A stretch of DNA of 10,213 nt from Desulfuromonadaceae bacterium UBA2294 (GCA_002345625.1 DDWE01000035.1:1-10213); one strand, 5' to 3'; positions 1-6,737 are shown, numbered from the stretch's first letter. Made by a program: numbers and translations. Notes: generated from the sequence alone by a model not told the origin.

Positions 1-2
1 TG

Positions 3-710
3 CCGCTCTGGCAGGTGGCGCTCGGCATCAGCTTCGGGGTGGTGATCGGCAAGGAGATCTTCGGCGGCACCGGTAAAAACTTTCTCAACCCGGCCCTCAC
101 CGGCCGCGCCTTCCTCTTTTTCGCCTATCCGGCGCAGATCTCCGGCAACAGCGTCTGGACCGCGGTCGATGGCTTCAGCGGAGCGACCGCCTTGAGCCGT
201 GCCGCCGAAGGGGGGGTGCAGGCGGTGACGGCCGTCAGCAGCTGGTTCGATGCCTTTCTCGGTACCATCCCCGGTTCCATGGGGGAGACCTCGACCCTCG
301 CCTGTCTGTTCGGCGCCGCGGTCCTGGTCCTGACCGGCATCGGCTCCTGGCGGATCATGCTCTCCGGGCTGATCGGCGCCGCTGCGCTCTCCACTCTGTT
401 TATGCTCATCGGCAGCGAGACCAATGCGATGTTTGCCCTCGGGCCGCATTGGCATCTGGTGCTGGGCGGGTTCGCCTTCGGACTGGTCTTTATGGCGACC
501 GATCCGGTCTCCGGGGCGATGACCGAAGAGGGGCAGTGGCTCTACGGCCTGCTCATCGGCAGTCTGTGCATCCTGATCCGGGTGATCAATCCGGCCTTCC
601 CGGAAGGGATGATGCTCGCCATTCTGTTCGGCAATGTCTTTGCGCCGGTGATCGATCAGCTGGTGCTCAAGTTCCATATCAAGCGGAGGCTGCAGCATGT
701 CGAGGGATAG
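3..710 (+). CDS. nqrB: Na+-translocating NADH:quinone reductase subunit B (5' partial)
   Basis: Membrane subunit of Na+-NQR that carries covalent FMN and riboflavin and takes part in Na+ translocation and ubiquinone reduction. The frame is open from the left window edge, so the N-terminal part (roughly 175 residues, judged from the usual ~410) lies outside; a GTG at 15 is an internal valine, not a start. The flavinylation motif DGFSGAT is present, with its acceptor Thr codon at 186-188, matching the FMN-threonine of characterised NqrB. Other family features are NPALTGRAF near the start and several hydrophobic helices, including the GFAFGLVFMATDPVSGAMT segment. It ends at TAG 708-710 and overlaps nqrC by 14 bp, which suggests translational coupling. 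nqrA is expected just upstream, outside the window. Confidence 0.97.
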   Translation, partial: PLWQVALGISFGVVIGKEIFGGTGKNFLNPALTGRAFLFFAYPAQISGNSVWTAVDGFSGATALSRAAEGGVQAVTAVSSWFDAFLGTIPGSMGETSTLACLFGAAVLVLTGIGSWRIMLSGLIGAAALSTLFMLIGSETNAMFALGPHWHLVLGGFAFGLVFMATDPVSGAMTEEGQWLYGLLIGSLCILIRVINPAFPEGMMLAILFGNVFAPVIDQLVLKFHIKRRLQHVEG

Positions 711-1473
711 CAAAACAAAAGTCCTGACAGTCGCGCTGGTCCTCTGTGTGATCTGCTCCATCCTGGTCTCGGCCGCGGCGGTGCTGCTGCACAGCCGGCA
801 GGAAGCGAACAAGCTGGAAGAGAAGCGCAAGAACATCCTGCTGGCGGCGGGGATCTACGACGCAACCCTGCCGGTCGAGGCTCAGTTCAGCCAGATCAAG
901 ACCCGGATCGTCGATCTGCAAAGCGGCGATTTTACGGACGAATTTGATGTCGCCAGCTTCGACAGCCGCAAGGCGGCGCGCGACGCAGCCACGAGCTACC
1001 GGATCCCGGCGCAGCGCGATCTGGCATCGATCAAGATCCGCTCCCGCTACAAGGATGTCTATCTGCTGATGGAGGGGGATGCGTTGCAGCAGCTGATCCT
1101 GCCGGTGCACGGCAAGGGGTTGTGGTCGACCATGTACGGCTTTATCGCCCTCGGCGCCGACCTCAATACGGTCAGCGGCTTCGCCTTCTACGAGCATGGC
1201 GAAACCCCGGGGCTCGGCGGCGAGATCGACAATCCGGCCTGGAAACAGCAGTGGCCCGGCAAGAAAATCTACGACGCAGCCGGCAAGCTGCGGATCGAAG
1301 TGCTCAAGGGGAGCGTCGATCCAGCGTCGGCCGACGCCATCTACCAGGTTGACGGTCTCGCCGGCGCCACCCTGACTGCCCGCGGCGTCAGTCATCTTCT
1401 GGCCTACTGGCTGGGGGAGGACGGCTACGGCCCTTTTCTGGACCAGCTGAAACAGGGGGAGGTGACACCATGA
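697..1473 (+). CDS. nqrC: Na+-translocating NADH:quinone reductase subunit C
   Basis: Periplasm-facing flavoprotein subunit of Na+-NQR with one N-terminal membrane anchor (about residues 8-30) and a soluble FMN-binding domain. It has 258 residues, a normal family length. The C-terminal motif DGLAGATLT contains the expected FMN acceptor Thr225 (codon 1369-1371), the same number as in the Vibrio protein; the usual Ser two residues before GAT's alanine is Ala here (AGAT instead of SGAT). The conserved HGETPGLGGEI segment is present in the middle of the protein. The ATG at 697 lies inside the end of nqrB with a GGAGG (685-689) seven bases upstream. Its stop overlaps the nqrD start as ATGA. ApbE, encoded downstream in the same operon, is the expected enzyme for attaching FMN. 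Confidence 0.97.
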   Translation: MSRDSKTKVLTVALVLCVICSILVSAAAVLLHSRQEANKLEEKRKNILLAAGIYDATLPVEAQFSQIKTRIVDLQSGDFTDEFDVASFDSRKAARDAATSYRIPAQRDLASIKIRSRYKDVYLLMEGDALQQLILPVHGKGLWSTMYGFIALGADLNTVSGFAFYEHGETPGLGGEIDNPAWKQQWPGKKIYDAAGKLRIEVLKGSVDPASADAIYQVDGLAGATLTARGVSHLLAYWLGEDGYGPFLDQLKQGEVTP

Positions 1474-2093
1474 ACAGTGCGAAACAGGTTTTACTCGACC
1501 CGATCTTTAACAAGAATCCGATCGGGCTGCAGATCCTCGGCATCTGTTCGGCGCTGGCGGTCACCTCCAAGCTGGAGACCGTGCTGGTCATGTCTCTGGC
1601 CGTCATCTTTGTCGTCGCCTTCTCCAATCTGTTTGTCAGCCTGATCCGGCAGCAGGTCCCCGGCAGCATCCGGATCATCGTCGAGATGACGATTATCGCC
1701 ACTCTGGTCATTATCGTCGATCAATTCCTCAAGGCCTACGCGTTTAGCGTCAGCAAACAGCTTTCGGTGTTCGTCGGGCTGATCATCACCAACTGTATCG
1801 TCCTCGGTCGGGCCGAAGCGTTCGCCATGAAAAACGCCCCGGGCCTCAGTTTTCTCGACGGCATCGGCAACGGCCTCGGTTACAGCATCGTGCTGATCAT
1901 CGTCGCTTTTTTTCGCGAACTGCTCGGCGCCGGCAAACTGCTCGGCTTCACCCTGCTGCCGACCACCAGCAGTGGCGGCTGGTATCTGCCCAACGGCCTG
2001 ATGCTTCTGCCGCCGAGCGCCTTTTTTATTATCGGGTTGCTGATCTGGGCGCTGCGCAGCTGGAAGACCGACCAGGTCGAAAAGGATAATTAA
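1470..2093 (+). CDS. nqrD: Na+-translocating NADH:quinone reductase subunit D
   Basis: Integral membrane subunit of Na+-NQR, homologous to RnfE/RsxE. It has 207 residues, consistent with the six-helix NqrD/NqrE fold. Two cysteines sit in the expected half-channel positions: Cys26 in the first helix (LGICSALAV) and Cys109 in LIITNCIVLGRAEAFA. In characterised Na+-NQR these cysteines, together with a pair in NqrE, hold an iron centre in the middle of the membrane. The start overlaps the nqrC stop by four bases and is preceded by a strong GGGGGAGG (1456-1463). The signature helix ending with an FFRELLGAGKL segment is also present. The stop TAA is followed directly by the nqrE ATG. Confidence 0.97.
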   Translation: MNSAKQVLLDPIFNKNPIGLQILGICSALAVTSKLETVLVMSLAVIFVVAFSNLFVSLIRQQVPGSIRIIVEMTIIATLVIIVDQFLKAYAFSVSKQLSVFVGLIITNCIVLGRAEAFAMKNAPGLSFLDGIGNGLGYSIVLIIVAFFRELLGAGKLLGFTLLPTTSSGGWYLPNGLMLLPPSAFFIIGLLIWALRSWKTDQVEKDN

Positions 2094-2705
2094 ATGGTCG
2101 AACATTATCTCAGCCTGCTGATCAAATCGATCTTCATCGAGAACATGGCGCTCGCCTTTTTCCTCGGCATGTGCACCTTTCTCGCCGTGTCGCGCAAGGT
2201 CGACACCGCCATCGGCCTCGGCATCGCCGTCATCGTCGTGCAGACCATTACCGTGCCGGCCAACAACCTGATTTACCAGTATCTGCTCAAAGAGGGGGCT
2301 CTGGCCTGGCTCGGTCTGAACGATACCAATCTCACCTTTATCGGTCTGATCTGCTACATCGGCGTCATCGCCGCCATCGTGCAGATTCTCGAAATGGTCC
2401 TCGACCGCTATTTCCCCGCCCTCTACAACGCTCTGGGGATCTTCCTGCCGCTGATCACGGTCAACTGTGCCATTCTCGGCGGCTCCCTGTTCATGGTCGA
2501 GCGCGATTACAACTTTGCCGAGAGCATCGTCTTCGGCTTCGGCAGTGGCACCGGCTGGGCGCTGGCGCTGGTCGCTCTGGCCGGCATCCGCGAAAAGATG
2601 AAATATTCGGATATCCCAGCCGGGCTGCGCGGGCTCGGGATCACCTTTATGATTGCCGGCCTGATGGCGATGGCGTTTATGGCTTTTTCCGGCATTCAGC
2701 TCTGA
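2094..2705 (+). CDS. nqrE: Na+-translocating NADH:quinone reductase subunit E
   Basis: Integral membrane partner of NqrD, homologous to RnfA/RsxA, 203 residues. It starts immediately after the nqrD stop with no spacer. Cys27 in FLGMCTFLAVS and Cys125 in PLITVNCAILGG are the expected ligands of the NqrD/NqrE iron centre. The family segments ENMALAFFLGMC near the N-terminus and GSGTGWALALVALAGIREK near the C-terminus are clear. Six hydrophobic helices are visible. It ends at TGA 2703-2705, 20 bp before nqrF. The iron of this centre is what NqrM is thought to deliver, which links this gene to the small ORF at 5467. Confidence 0.97.
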   Translation: MVEHYLSLLIKSIFIENMALAFFLGMCTFLAVSRKVDTAIGLGIAVIVVQTITVPANNLIYQYLLKEGALAWLGLNDTNLTFIGLICYIGVIAAIVQILEMVLDRYFPALYNALGIFLPLITVNCAILGGSLFMVERDYNFAESIVFGFGSGTGWALALVALAGIREKMKYSDIPAGLRGLGITFMIAGLMAMAFMAFSGIQL

Positions 2706-2725
2706 TGCGCTAAACGGTAGGAACT

Positions 2726-3952
2726 ATGATTGAAATAGGTTTGGGAGTGCTCTTTTTTACCGGCATCGTCATGCTTCTGGTCGCGCTGATTCTGGTCGCC
2801 CGGGCCTGGCTGATTCCGTCCGGCGCCGTGGCGCTGAAGATCAATGACGATCCGGATAAGAGCCTGTCGGTACAGCCGGGGAGCAAGCTGCTCGGCGTGC
2901 TCGGCGACCACGACATCTTTATCCCCTCCGCCTGTGGCGGTGGCGGCACCTGCGGTCAATGCCGGGTCAAGATCAAGTCGGGCGGTGGCGACATCCTGCC
3001 GACCGAAACCGCCCACGTCAACAAGCGCGACGCCAGGGAGGGGTACCGGCTCTCCTGTCAGGTCAACGTCAAGCAGGACCTGGATCTGGAACTGCCGGCG
3101 GAAATATTTTCCATCAGCAAATGGGAGTGTGTCGTCCGCTCCAACGAGAGCCGCGCGACCTTTATCAAGGAGCTGGTGCTGGAGCTGCCGGAAGGGGCCG
3201 ATCTCGATTTTCGTGCCGGCGGTTATATCCAGATCGAGGCACCGCCGCATGTGGTTGACTACAAGGATATGGAGATTGCTGAGCGCTTCAAGAGCGACTG
3301 GGACAAGTTCAACATCTGGCAGTACCGCTCGGAGGTGACCGAGCACATCATGCGCGCCTACTCCATGGCCAACTATCCCGAGGAGAAGGGGATCGTCATG
3401 CTCAATGTCCGGGTCTGCCCCCCGCCCCCCCAGGTTCCCGACGCTCCGCCGGGACAGATGTCATCCTTTATCTTCAATCTCAAGCCGGGGGACAAAGTCG
3501 CCATCTCCGGTCCCTACGGAGAGTTTTTTGCCAAAGAGACCGAGGCCGAAATGGTCTTTATCGGCGGCGGCGCCGGCATGGCACCGATGCGCTCGCACAT
3601 CTTCGATCAGCTCAAACGACTCAATTCGACCCGAAAAATCTCCTTCTGGTACGGGGCGCGCAGCCTGCGCGAAGCGTTCTACGTACAGGAGTTTGACGAT
3701 CTGGCGGAAAAATTCCCCAATTTCACCTGGCATCTGGTGCTGTCCGATCCGCAACCGGAGGACAACTGGAGCGGTGCCATCGGCTTTGTCCATCAGTACC
3801 TTTACGACAACTACCTGATTCATCATCCGGCGCCGGAAGATTGTGAATTTTACATGTGCGGGCCGCCGATGATGAACAAGGCGGCAACGGCCATGCTGAT
3901 CAGTCTCGGCGTGGAGCAGGACAATATTCTGTTCGATGATTTCGGGATCTAA
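2726..3952 (+). CDS. nqrF: Na+-translocating NADH:quinone reductase subunit F
   Basis: NADH-oxidising entry subunit of Na+-NQR. The 408-residue protein has an N-terminal membrane helix (about residues 5-27), a plant-type ferredoxin domain and a ferredoxin-NADP reductase-like FAD/NADH domain. The [2Fe-2S] ligands are Cys70, Cys76, Cys79 (CGGGGTCGQC) and Cys111, the same spacing and numbers as in Vibrio NqrF. The FAD-binding RAYSMANYP, the nucleotide-binding GPYGEFF and IGGGAGMAPMRS, and the C-terminal MCGPPMMNKA with final DDFG(I) are all present. The start ATG at 2726 has GGTAGGA (2716-2722) upstream. It ends at TAA 3950-3952. Electrons pass from NADH to FAD and then through the [2Fe-2S] cluster to the NqrD/E centre. 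Confidence 0.98.
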   Translation: MIEIGLGVLFFTGIVMLLVALILVARAWLIPSGAVALKINDDPDKSLSVQPGSKLLGVLGDHDIFIPSACGGGGTCGQCRVKIKSGGGDILPTETAHVNKRDAREGYRLSCQVNVKQDLDLELPAEIFSISKWECVVRSNESRATFIKELVLELPEGADLDFRAGGYIQIEAPPHVVDYKDMEIAERFKSDWDKFNIWQYRSEVTEHIMRAYSMANYPEEKGIVMLNVRVCPPPPQVPDAPPGQMSSFIFNLKPGDKVAISGPYGEFFAKETEAEMVFIGGGAGMAPMRSHIFDQLKRLNSTRKISFWYGARSLREAFYVQEFDDLAEKFPNFTWHLVLSDPQPEDNWSGAIGFVHQYLYDNYLIHHPAPEDCEFYMCGPPMMNKAATAMLISLGVEQDNILFDDFGI

Positions 3953-3972
3953 ACCGCCGACGGGAGACGCCT

Positions 3973-4431
3973 ATGCGCTTTGAACAGACACGAACCATTC
4001 TACAGCGACTCGCCCCGGACTATCATCGGCAGGTCAGCCAGTACTACCAGACCATGGCCGATGGTGAGGTCTCGCCGCGGGTACGGCTGATGCTCGACTA
4101 CCTGATCGATCATGAGCTGCATCGCGCCCTGGCCCTCGGCGAGTTTTGTCACGAGGCCTCGCCGCACATCCTCGAGCACTGGTTCAAGGGGCTGGAGATC
4201 GGCTTTCCGCAGCCGGCTGCGGACATGTTGACCGATGCGGCACGGACCGATCTCGATCAGCTGATCAAGGCGGCGGTGAGCTATAAATGCGGTCTGATTG
4301 CCTACTTTGCCTACCTCCTCGACCACTGCAGCGAAAAACAGACCGTCAACCTGTTTCAGACCTTGAAAACCCAGGAAGAGAAAGCGATGAAGCGGATGAT
4401 CCGCCACGCGCAGGGGTTGGCGGATCTTTAA
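3973..4431 (+). CDS. Uncharacterised ferritin-like helical protein in the nqr operon
   Basis: Function not recognised. It is a 152-residue soluble protein with no signal peptide or membrane helix, predicted from the residue pattern to be almost all alpha-helical. Features include a YHRQVSQYYQ segment (17-26), a His/Glu-rich helix DHELHRALALGEF (46-58), and a C-terminal EEKAMKRMIRHAQG helix. The layout resembles ferritin/rubrerythrin-like helical bundles, but a full set of paired ExxH metal-ligand motifs is not evident, so this is a fold guess. Cysteines occur at 59 and two later positions. The start at 3973 has GGGAG (3961-3965) upstream. It sits 20 bp after nqrF and one base before apbE, so it is almost certainly co-transcribed; a role in iron or flavin maturation of Na+-NQR is inference from position only. 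Confidence 0.85.
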   Translation: MRFEQTRTILQRLAPDYHRQVSQYYQTMADGEVSPRVRLMLDYLIDHELHRALALGEFCHEASPHILEHWFKGLEIGFPQPAADMLTDAARTDLDQLIKAAVSYKCGLIAYFAYLLDHCSEKQTVNLFQTLKTQEEKAMKRMIRHAQGLADL

Positions 4432-4432
4432 G

Positions 4433-5470
4433 ATGCAGCGACGCATAAACCGGCTGATCATCGGACTGTTCCTGCTGCTGCTCGCGTGCGGCTGCCAGCC
4501 CGGCACAGAAGATCAAACCCTCCATCTCTCGGGGCTGACCATGGGGACCACCTGGTCGGCCACCTTCCTGCCGGCGCCCGGCGGCACCGATGTCGTGGCG
4601 GTCAAGCAGCAGCTGCAGCAGCGGCTCCAGCAGATCAACAGTCTGATGTCGACCTACGATCCGCAATCGGAGCTCTCCCGTTTCAACAACCAGACCGGTA
4701 CCGACTGGTTTCCCCTCTCGGCCGAGACCGCCGAGGTGGTCGCCCTGTCGCTGGAGATCAGCCGTCTCACCGACGGTGCCTTTGATGTCAGCGTCGGTCC
4801 GCTGGTGGAGCTCTGGGGGTTTGGCGCCGAAAAGCGCGGGGCGACGCTGCCGACCGCTGCCCAGATCAGCGACCGCCTCGCCACCGTCGGTTACCGCAAT
4901 ATTCAGCTGCGCCAGGAGCCGCCCGCGGTCAAAAAGCGGCTGCCACGCCTGCGCATCGATCTCTCGGCCATTGCCAAGGGGTACGCCGTCGATGCCCTGG
5001 CAGCAATCCTCCAGCAGCAGGGGATAAAGAACTATCTGCTGGAGATCGGTGGCGAGTTGCAGATCTCCGGCCGCCGTCACGACGGCAAGGCCTGGCAGAT
5101 CGCCATCGAAAAGCCGCTGGAGGGGGTGCGTGAGGTTTCCACGGTTTTCCCCCTCACCAATACCGCCCTCGCCACCTCCGGCAATTACCGCAACTTTTAC
5201 CTCGAAAACGGCCAGCGCTACGCCCATACCATCGACCCGACCAGCGGCAAACCGATTCGCCACAAGCTCGCATCGGCCACCGTGCTCGACCAAACCTGCG
5301 CCCGAGCCGATGCGCTGGCGACGGCGCTGATGGTGATGGGGGAGGTGAAGGGGCGGGCGTTTTGCGAAAAAAACCGCATCGCTGCTTATTTTCTGCTGCA
5401 CGATCAAGAATCGATCGAGGTCTACGCCAGTCCGGAGTTTCAGAAATTTGTGGCAGAGGTCAAACCATGA
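4433..5470 (+). CDS. apbE: FAD:protein FMN transferase, lipoprotein
   Basis: Mg2+-dependent enzyme that moves FMN from FAD onto a threonine in D-x-x-S-G-A-T motifs of NqrB and NqrC, acting on the outer face of the cytoplasmic membrane. The 345-residue protein begins with a basic N-terminus, a hydrophobic stretch and a lipobox LLAC (lipidated Cys19 most likely; Cys21 follows). ApbE motifs in order: TMGTTWSATFL, MSTYDPQSELSRFN, IDLSAIAKGYAVDA (175-188), LLEIGGELQISG, TSGNYRNFY and HTIDPTSGKPI (265-275). Length and motifs are normal. It starts one base after the preceding stop and overlaps the following nqrM-like gene by ATGA. Its position directly in the nqr operon makes NqrB and NqrC the obvious substrates. 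Confidence 0.96.
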   Translation: MQRRINRLIIGLFLLLLACGCQPGTEDQTLHLSGLTMGTTWSATFLPAPGGTDVVAVKQQLQQRLQQINSLMSTYDPQSELSRFNNQTGTDWFPLSAETAEVVALSLEISRLTDGAFDVSVGPLVELWGFGAEKRGATLPTAAQISDRLATVGYRNIQLRQEPPAVKKRLPRLRIDLSAIAKGYAVDALAAILQQQGIKNYLLEIGGELQISGRRHDGKAWQIAIEKPLEGVREVSTVFPLTNTALATSGNYRNFYLENGQRYAHTIDPTSGKPIRHKLASATVLDQTCARADALATALMVMGEVKGRAFCEKNRIAAYFLLHDQESIEVYASPEFQKFVAEVKP

Positions 5471-5673
5471 AAACCTATCTCATCACCCTTGTCCTGTTCC
5501 TCCTTGCCTTTGCCGGCCTCGCCGCCGGCCTCCTGCTCAAGCGCAAAGGGGTGCGTGGCTGACGACCCCCCACTGACACCGACCGTGATTGTCGGTGCAA
5601 TGCAGCGGCAGGGATCAACGGGCAGACCAAGCTTACTTGTCCGGAGGGTGAGGATGAAGATCAAAAGAGCTAA
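5467..5673 (+). CDS. nqrM: NqrM-like Na+-NQR maturation protein, candidate selenoprotein with in-frame TGA
   Basis: Read conventionally the gene stops at TGA 5560-5562 and gives a 31-residue single membrane helix with a basic end (LLLKRKGVRG). That matches the N-terminal half of NqrM (DUF539), whose helix is followed by a K-x-x-x-G-S-C segment. The TGA is codon 32, where the first conserved family Cys (Cys33 in Vibrio, reported essential for maturation, from memory) is expected. The same frame runs on 36 codons to TAA 5671-5673 and contains D-C-R-C and a further Cys, with a Glu/Asp/Lys-rich tail; total about 68 residues, normal for NqrM. A hairpin with SECIS properties follows the TGA. The gene overlaps apbE by four bases and has GAGGT upstream. 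Alternatives are a nonsense-mutated nqrM or a genuinely short helix protein. NqrM identity is fairly secure; selenocysteine decoding is inferred. Confidence 0.65.
5577..5597 (+). promoter_or_regulatory. Candidate bacterial SECIS hairpin after nqrM TGA
   Basis: Perfect 7-bp stem CACCGAC (5577-5583) / GTCGGTG (5591-5597) with the 7-nt loop CGTGATT (5584-5590). The stem begins 14 nt after the TGA and 21 nt separate TGA from the loop. These agree with the bacterial SECIS pattern as I know it: a hairpin just downstream of UGA, a loop about 16-37 nt away, and at least one G among the first two loop bases. There is no T-run after the stem, so an intrinsic terminator is unlikely. The hairpin lies inside the continued reading frame, as bacterial SECIS elements do. 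Confidence 0.55.
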
Positions 5674-5740
5674 GACCAGCCGGATCAATGGGTGGGTGGG
5701 GGTAAGAGGGTCAGTTAATACTTCAAGAATGACCTTCGTT

Positions 5741-5900
5741 TCACGCAACGCCGCAACGACGCTACGAGGGGCAAGCCTGAAAGACCGCCGTTGAAACCTG
5801 TAATTCAACCAATGTTGTAGTTATTGGTTTATCCACATCACCGATGTTGATCGAGAGGAGTTCTTACAGATTTTCGTAGCGTCGTCGCGGCGTCGCGTGA
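5741..5900. repeat. MITE-like inverted-repeat element, copy 1
   Basis: 160-bp element beginning TCACGCAACG and ending in the inverted sequence GTCGCGTGA. The two ends form an inverted repeat of about 27 bp with two mismatches, each end being three 8-bp units plus TCA/TGA. The interior (from GGGGCAAGCCTGAAAGAC to ACAGATTTTCG) is clearly related to copies 2 and 3. Flanks TTCGTT and GGCA are partly shared with the other copies, so the true ends may extend a few bases. No clear target duplication is visible. No ORF of substance; it starts 67 bp after the end of nqrM. Confidence 0.85.
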
Positions 5901-5927
5901 GGCAGTCCAGGTCTTGAAAGCTTTGTT

Positions 5928-6093
5928 TCACGCAACGCCGCAACGACGCTACGCGGGGCAAACCTGAAAGACTGCTGTGGAACCCCGAAATTCATCCAAT
6001 GCTGTGTTTATAGTTTTTGATTTAATTATGGCCTTGGTTCTACTTGAAAGCTTGCTTTGAAGGTCTTCGTTGCGTCGTTGCGTCGTTGCGTGA
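5928..6093. repeat. MITE-like inverted-repeat element, copy 2
   Basis: 166-bp relative of copy 1 lying only 27 bp after it in the same orientation. The left end is TCACGCAACGCCGC; the right end is three exact tandem TCGTTGCG octamers (6067-6090) plus TGA. The first part of the interior (GGGGCAAACCTGAAAGACTGCTGTG) matches copies 1 and 3, while the second half is the most diverged of the three. An 11-bp CTTGAAAGCTT occurs both just left of the element (5913) and inside it (6043), a hint of local rearrangement. The GxxExxY gene follows downstream. Confidence 0.83.
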
Positions 6094-6150
6094 GTCATGT
6101 CCGGTTTTGTAAGCCTTTACTGCAAGCAACAACACAGCGAAAAGCAAATT

Positions 6151-6158
6151 GGAGGGGG
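6151..6158 (+). promoter_or_regulatory. Ribosome binding site of the GxxExxY gene
   Basis: GGAGGGGG seven bases before the ATG at 6166. It decides the start in favour of 6166 over the in-frame upstream ATG at 6097. Confidence 0.75.
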
Positions 6159-6165
6159 GATTGTT

Positions 6166-6552
6166 ATGACGGAAAATGAAATTGCGACTAAGGTTATGGA
6201 CGCATGCTTCGTAGTCCACCGTGAGCTTGGGCCAGGTCTTCTGGAAAGCGTTTATGAAGCTGTTCTGGCCAGGCAGCTGACAGACATGGGGCTGAAGGTT
6301 GAACGGCAAGTGGCGGTGCCTATCCGCTTTCAGGGGATGGAGTTTGATGAAGGTTTCCGCGCCGATTTGATTGTAGAAGAGAAGCTGATTATTGAATTGA
6401 AATCGGTTGAACGTCTGCAGCCGGTTCACTCAAAGCAGTTGCTTACCTATCTGCGCTTGACCAACAATCACCTGGGCTTGTTGGTCAATTTTGGTGAAAA
6501 TCTACTGAAGGATGGTTTTAAGCGAGTGGTAAACGGCCTGGATGTTCTTTAG
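6166..6552 (+). CDS. GxxExxY protein (PD-(D/E)XK nuclease-like)
   Basis: 128-residue protein of the GxxExxY family (PDDEXK_3), predicted to have a restriction-endonuclease-like fold; the biological role of the family is not established. The name motif is at G24-L-L-E27-S-V-Y30, inside HRELGPGLLESVYEAVL. The nuclease core residues are D67 (RADLIV), E77-x-K79 (IIELKSV) and the Q91-x3-Y95 motif (KQLLTYL). The ATG at 6166 is chosen because GGAGGGGG (6151-6158) lies seven bases upstream; an ATG at 6097 would add 23 residues unlike the family and lacks such a site. Codon use is less GC-rich than in nqr genes, suggesting transfer. It lies between two MITE-like copies (ends 73 bp and 25 bp away), which suggests it belongs to the same mobile family. 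Confidence 0.9.
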   Translation: MTENEIATKVMDACFVVHRELGPGLLESVYEAVLARQLTDMGLKVERQVAVPIRFQGMEFDEGFRADLIVEEKLIIELKSVERLQPVHSKQLLTYLRLTNNHLGLLVNFGENLLKDGFKRVVNGLDVL

Positions 6553-6577
6553 GTCAAAATCAAGATCAAAATTTGTA

Positions 6578-6737
6578 TCACGCAACGCCGCAACGACGCC
6601 ACGAGGGGCAAACCTCAAAGACTGCTGTGCAAACCTGTGATTCAACCAACGCTGTGATTATTGATTTACCAATACGCCCGCTGTTGATCAAAAGGGGTTT
6701 CTGCAGATTTTCGTTGCGTCGTTGCGGCGTTGCGTGA
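6578..6737. repeat. MITE-like inverted-repeat element, copy 3
   Basis: 160-bp copy, same orientation as copies 1 and 2 and closest to copy 1 in the interior (ATTCAACCAA, TGTTGATC, GCAGATTTTCG are shared or nearly so). The left end is TCACGCAACGCCGC and the right end TCGTTGCG-TCGTTGCG-GCGTTGCG-TGA. It begins 25 bp after the GxxExxY stop and ends 29 bp before the SRAP start codon, so it lies where the promoter of that gene is expected. Confidence 0.85.

Noticed and set aside
679..2105. Long minus-strand ORFs opposite nqrC and nqrD
   Set aside because: They mirror the codon bias of the real genes in high-GC DNA; the proteins are low-complexity Asp/Arg-rich and match nothing I recognise.
5577..5597. 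Intrinsic terminator of the nqr operon
   Set aside because: The stem is followed by CAATGCAGCGG with no T-run, and it lies inside a continuing Cys-rich frame.
5489..5794. 101-residue + strand ORF overlapping the end of nqrM
   Set aside because: It has no family features or ribosome binding site, and it crosses nqrM and runs into a repeat element.
6097..6165. Upstream ATG of the GxxExxY gene
   Set aside because: The strong GGAGGGGG site and the family N-terminus both point to ATG 6166.
5741..6737. CRISPR array
   Set aside because: The repeats are 160-166 bp with inverted ends and irregular spacing, quite unlike 25-40 bp direct repeats with unique spacers.
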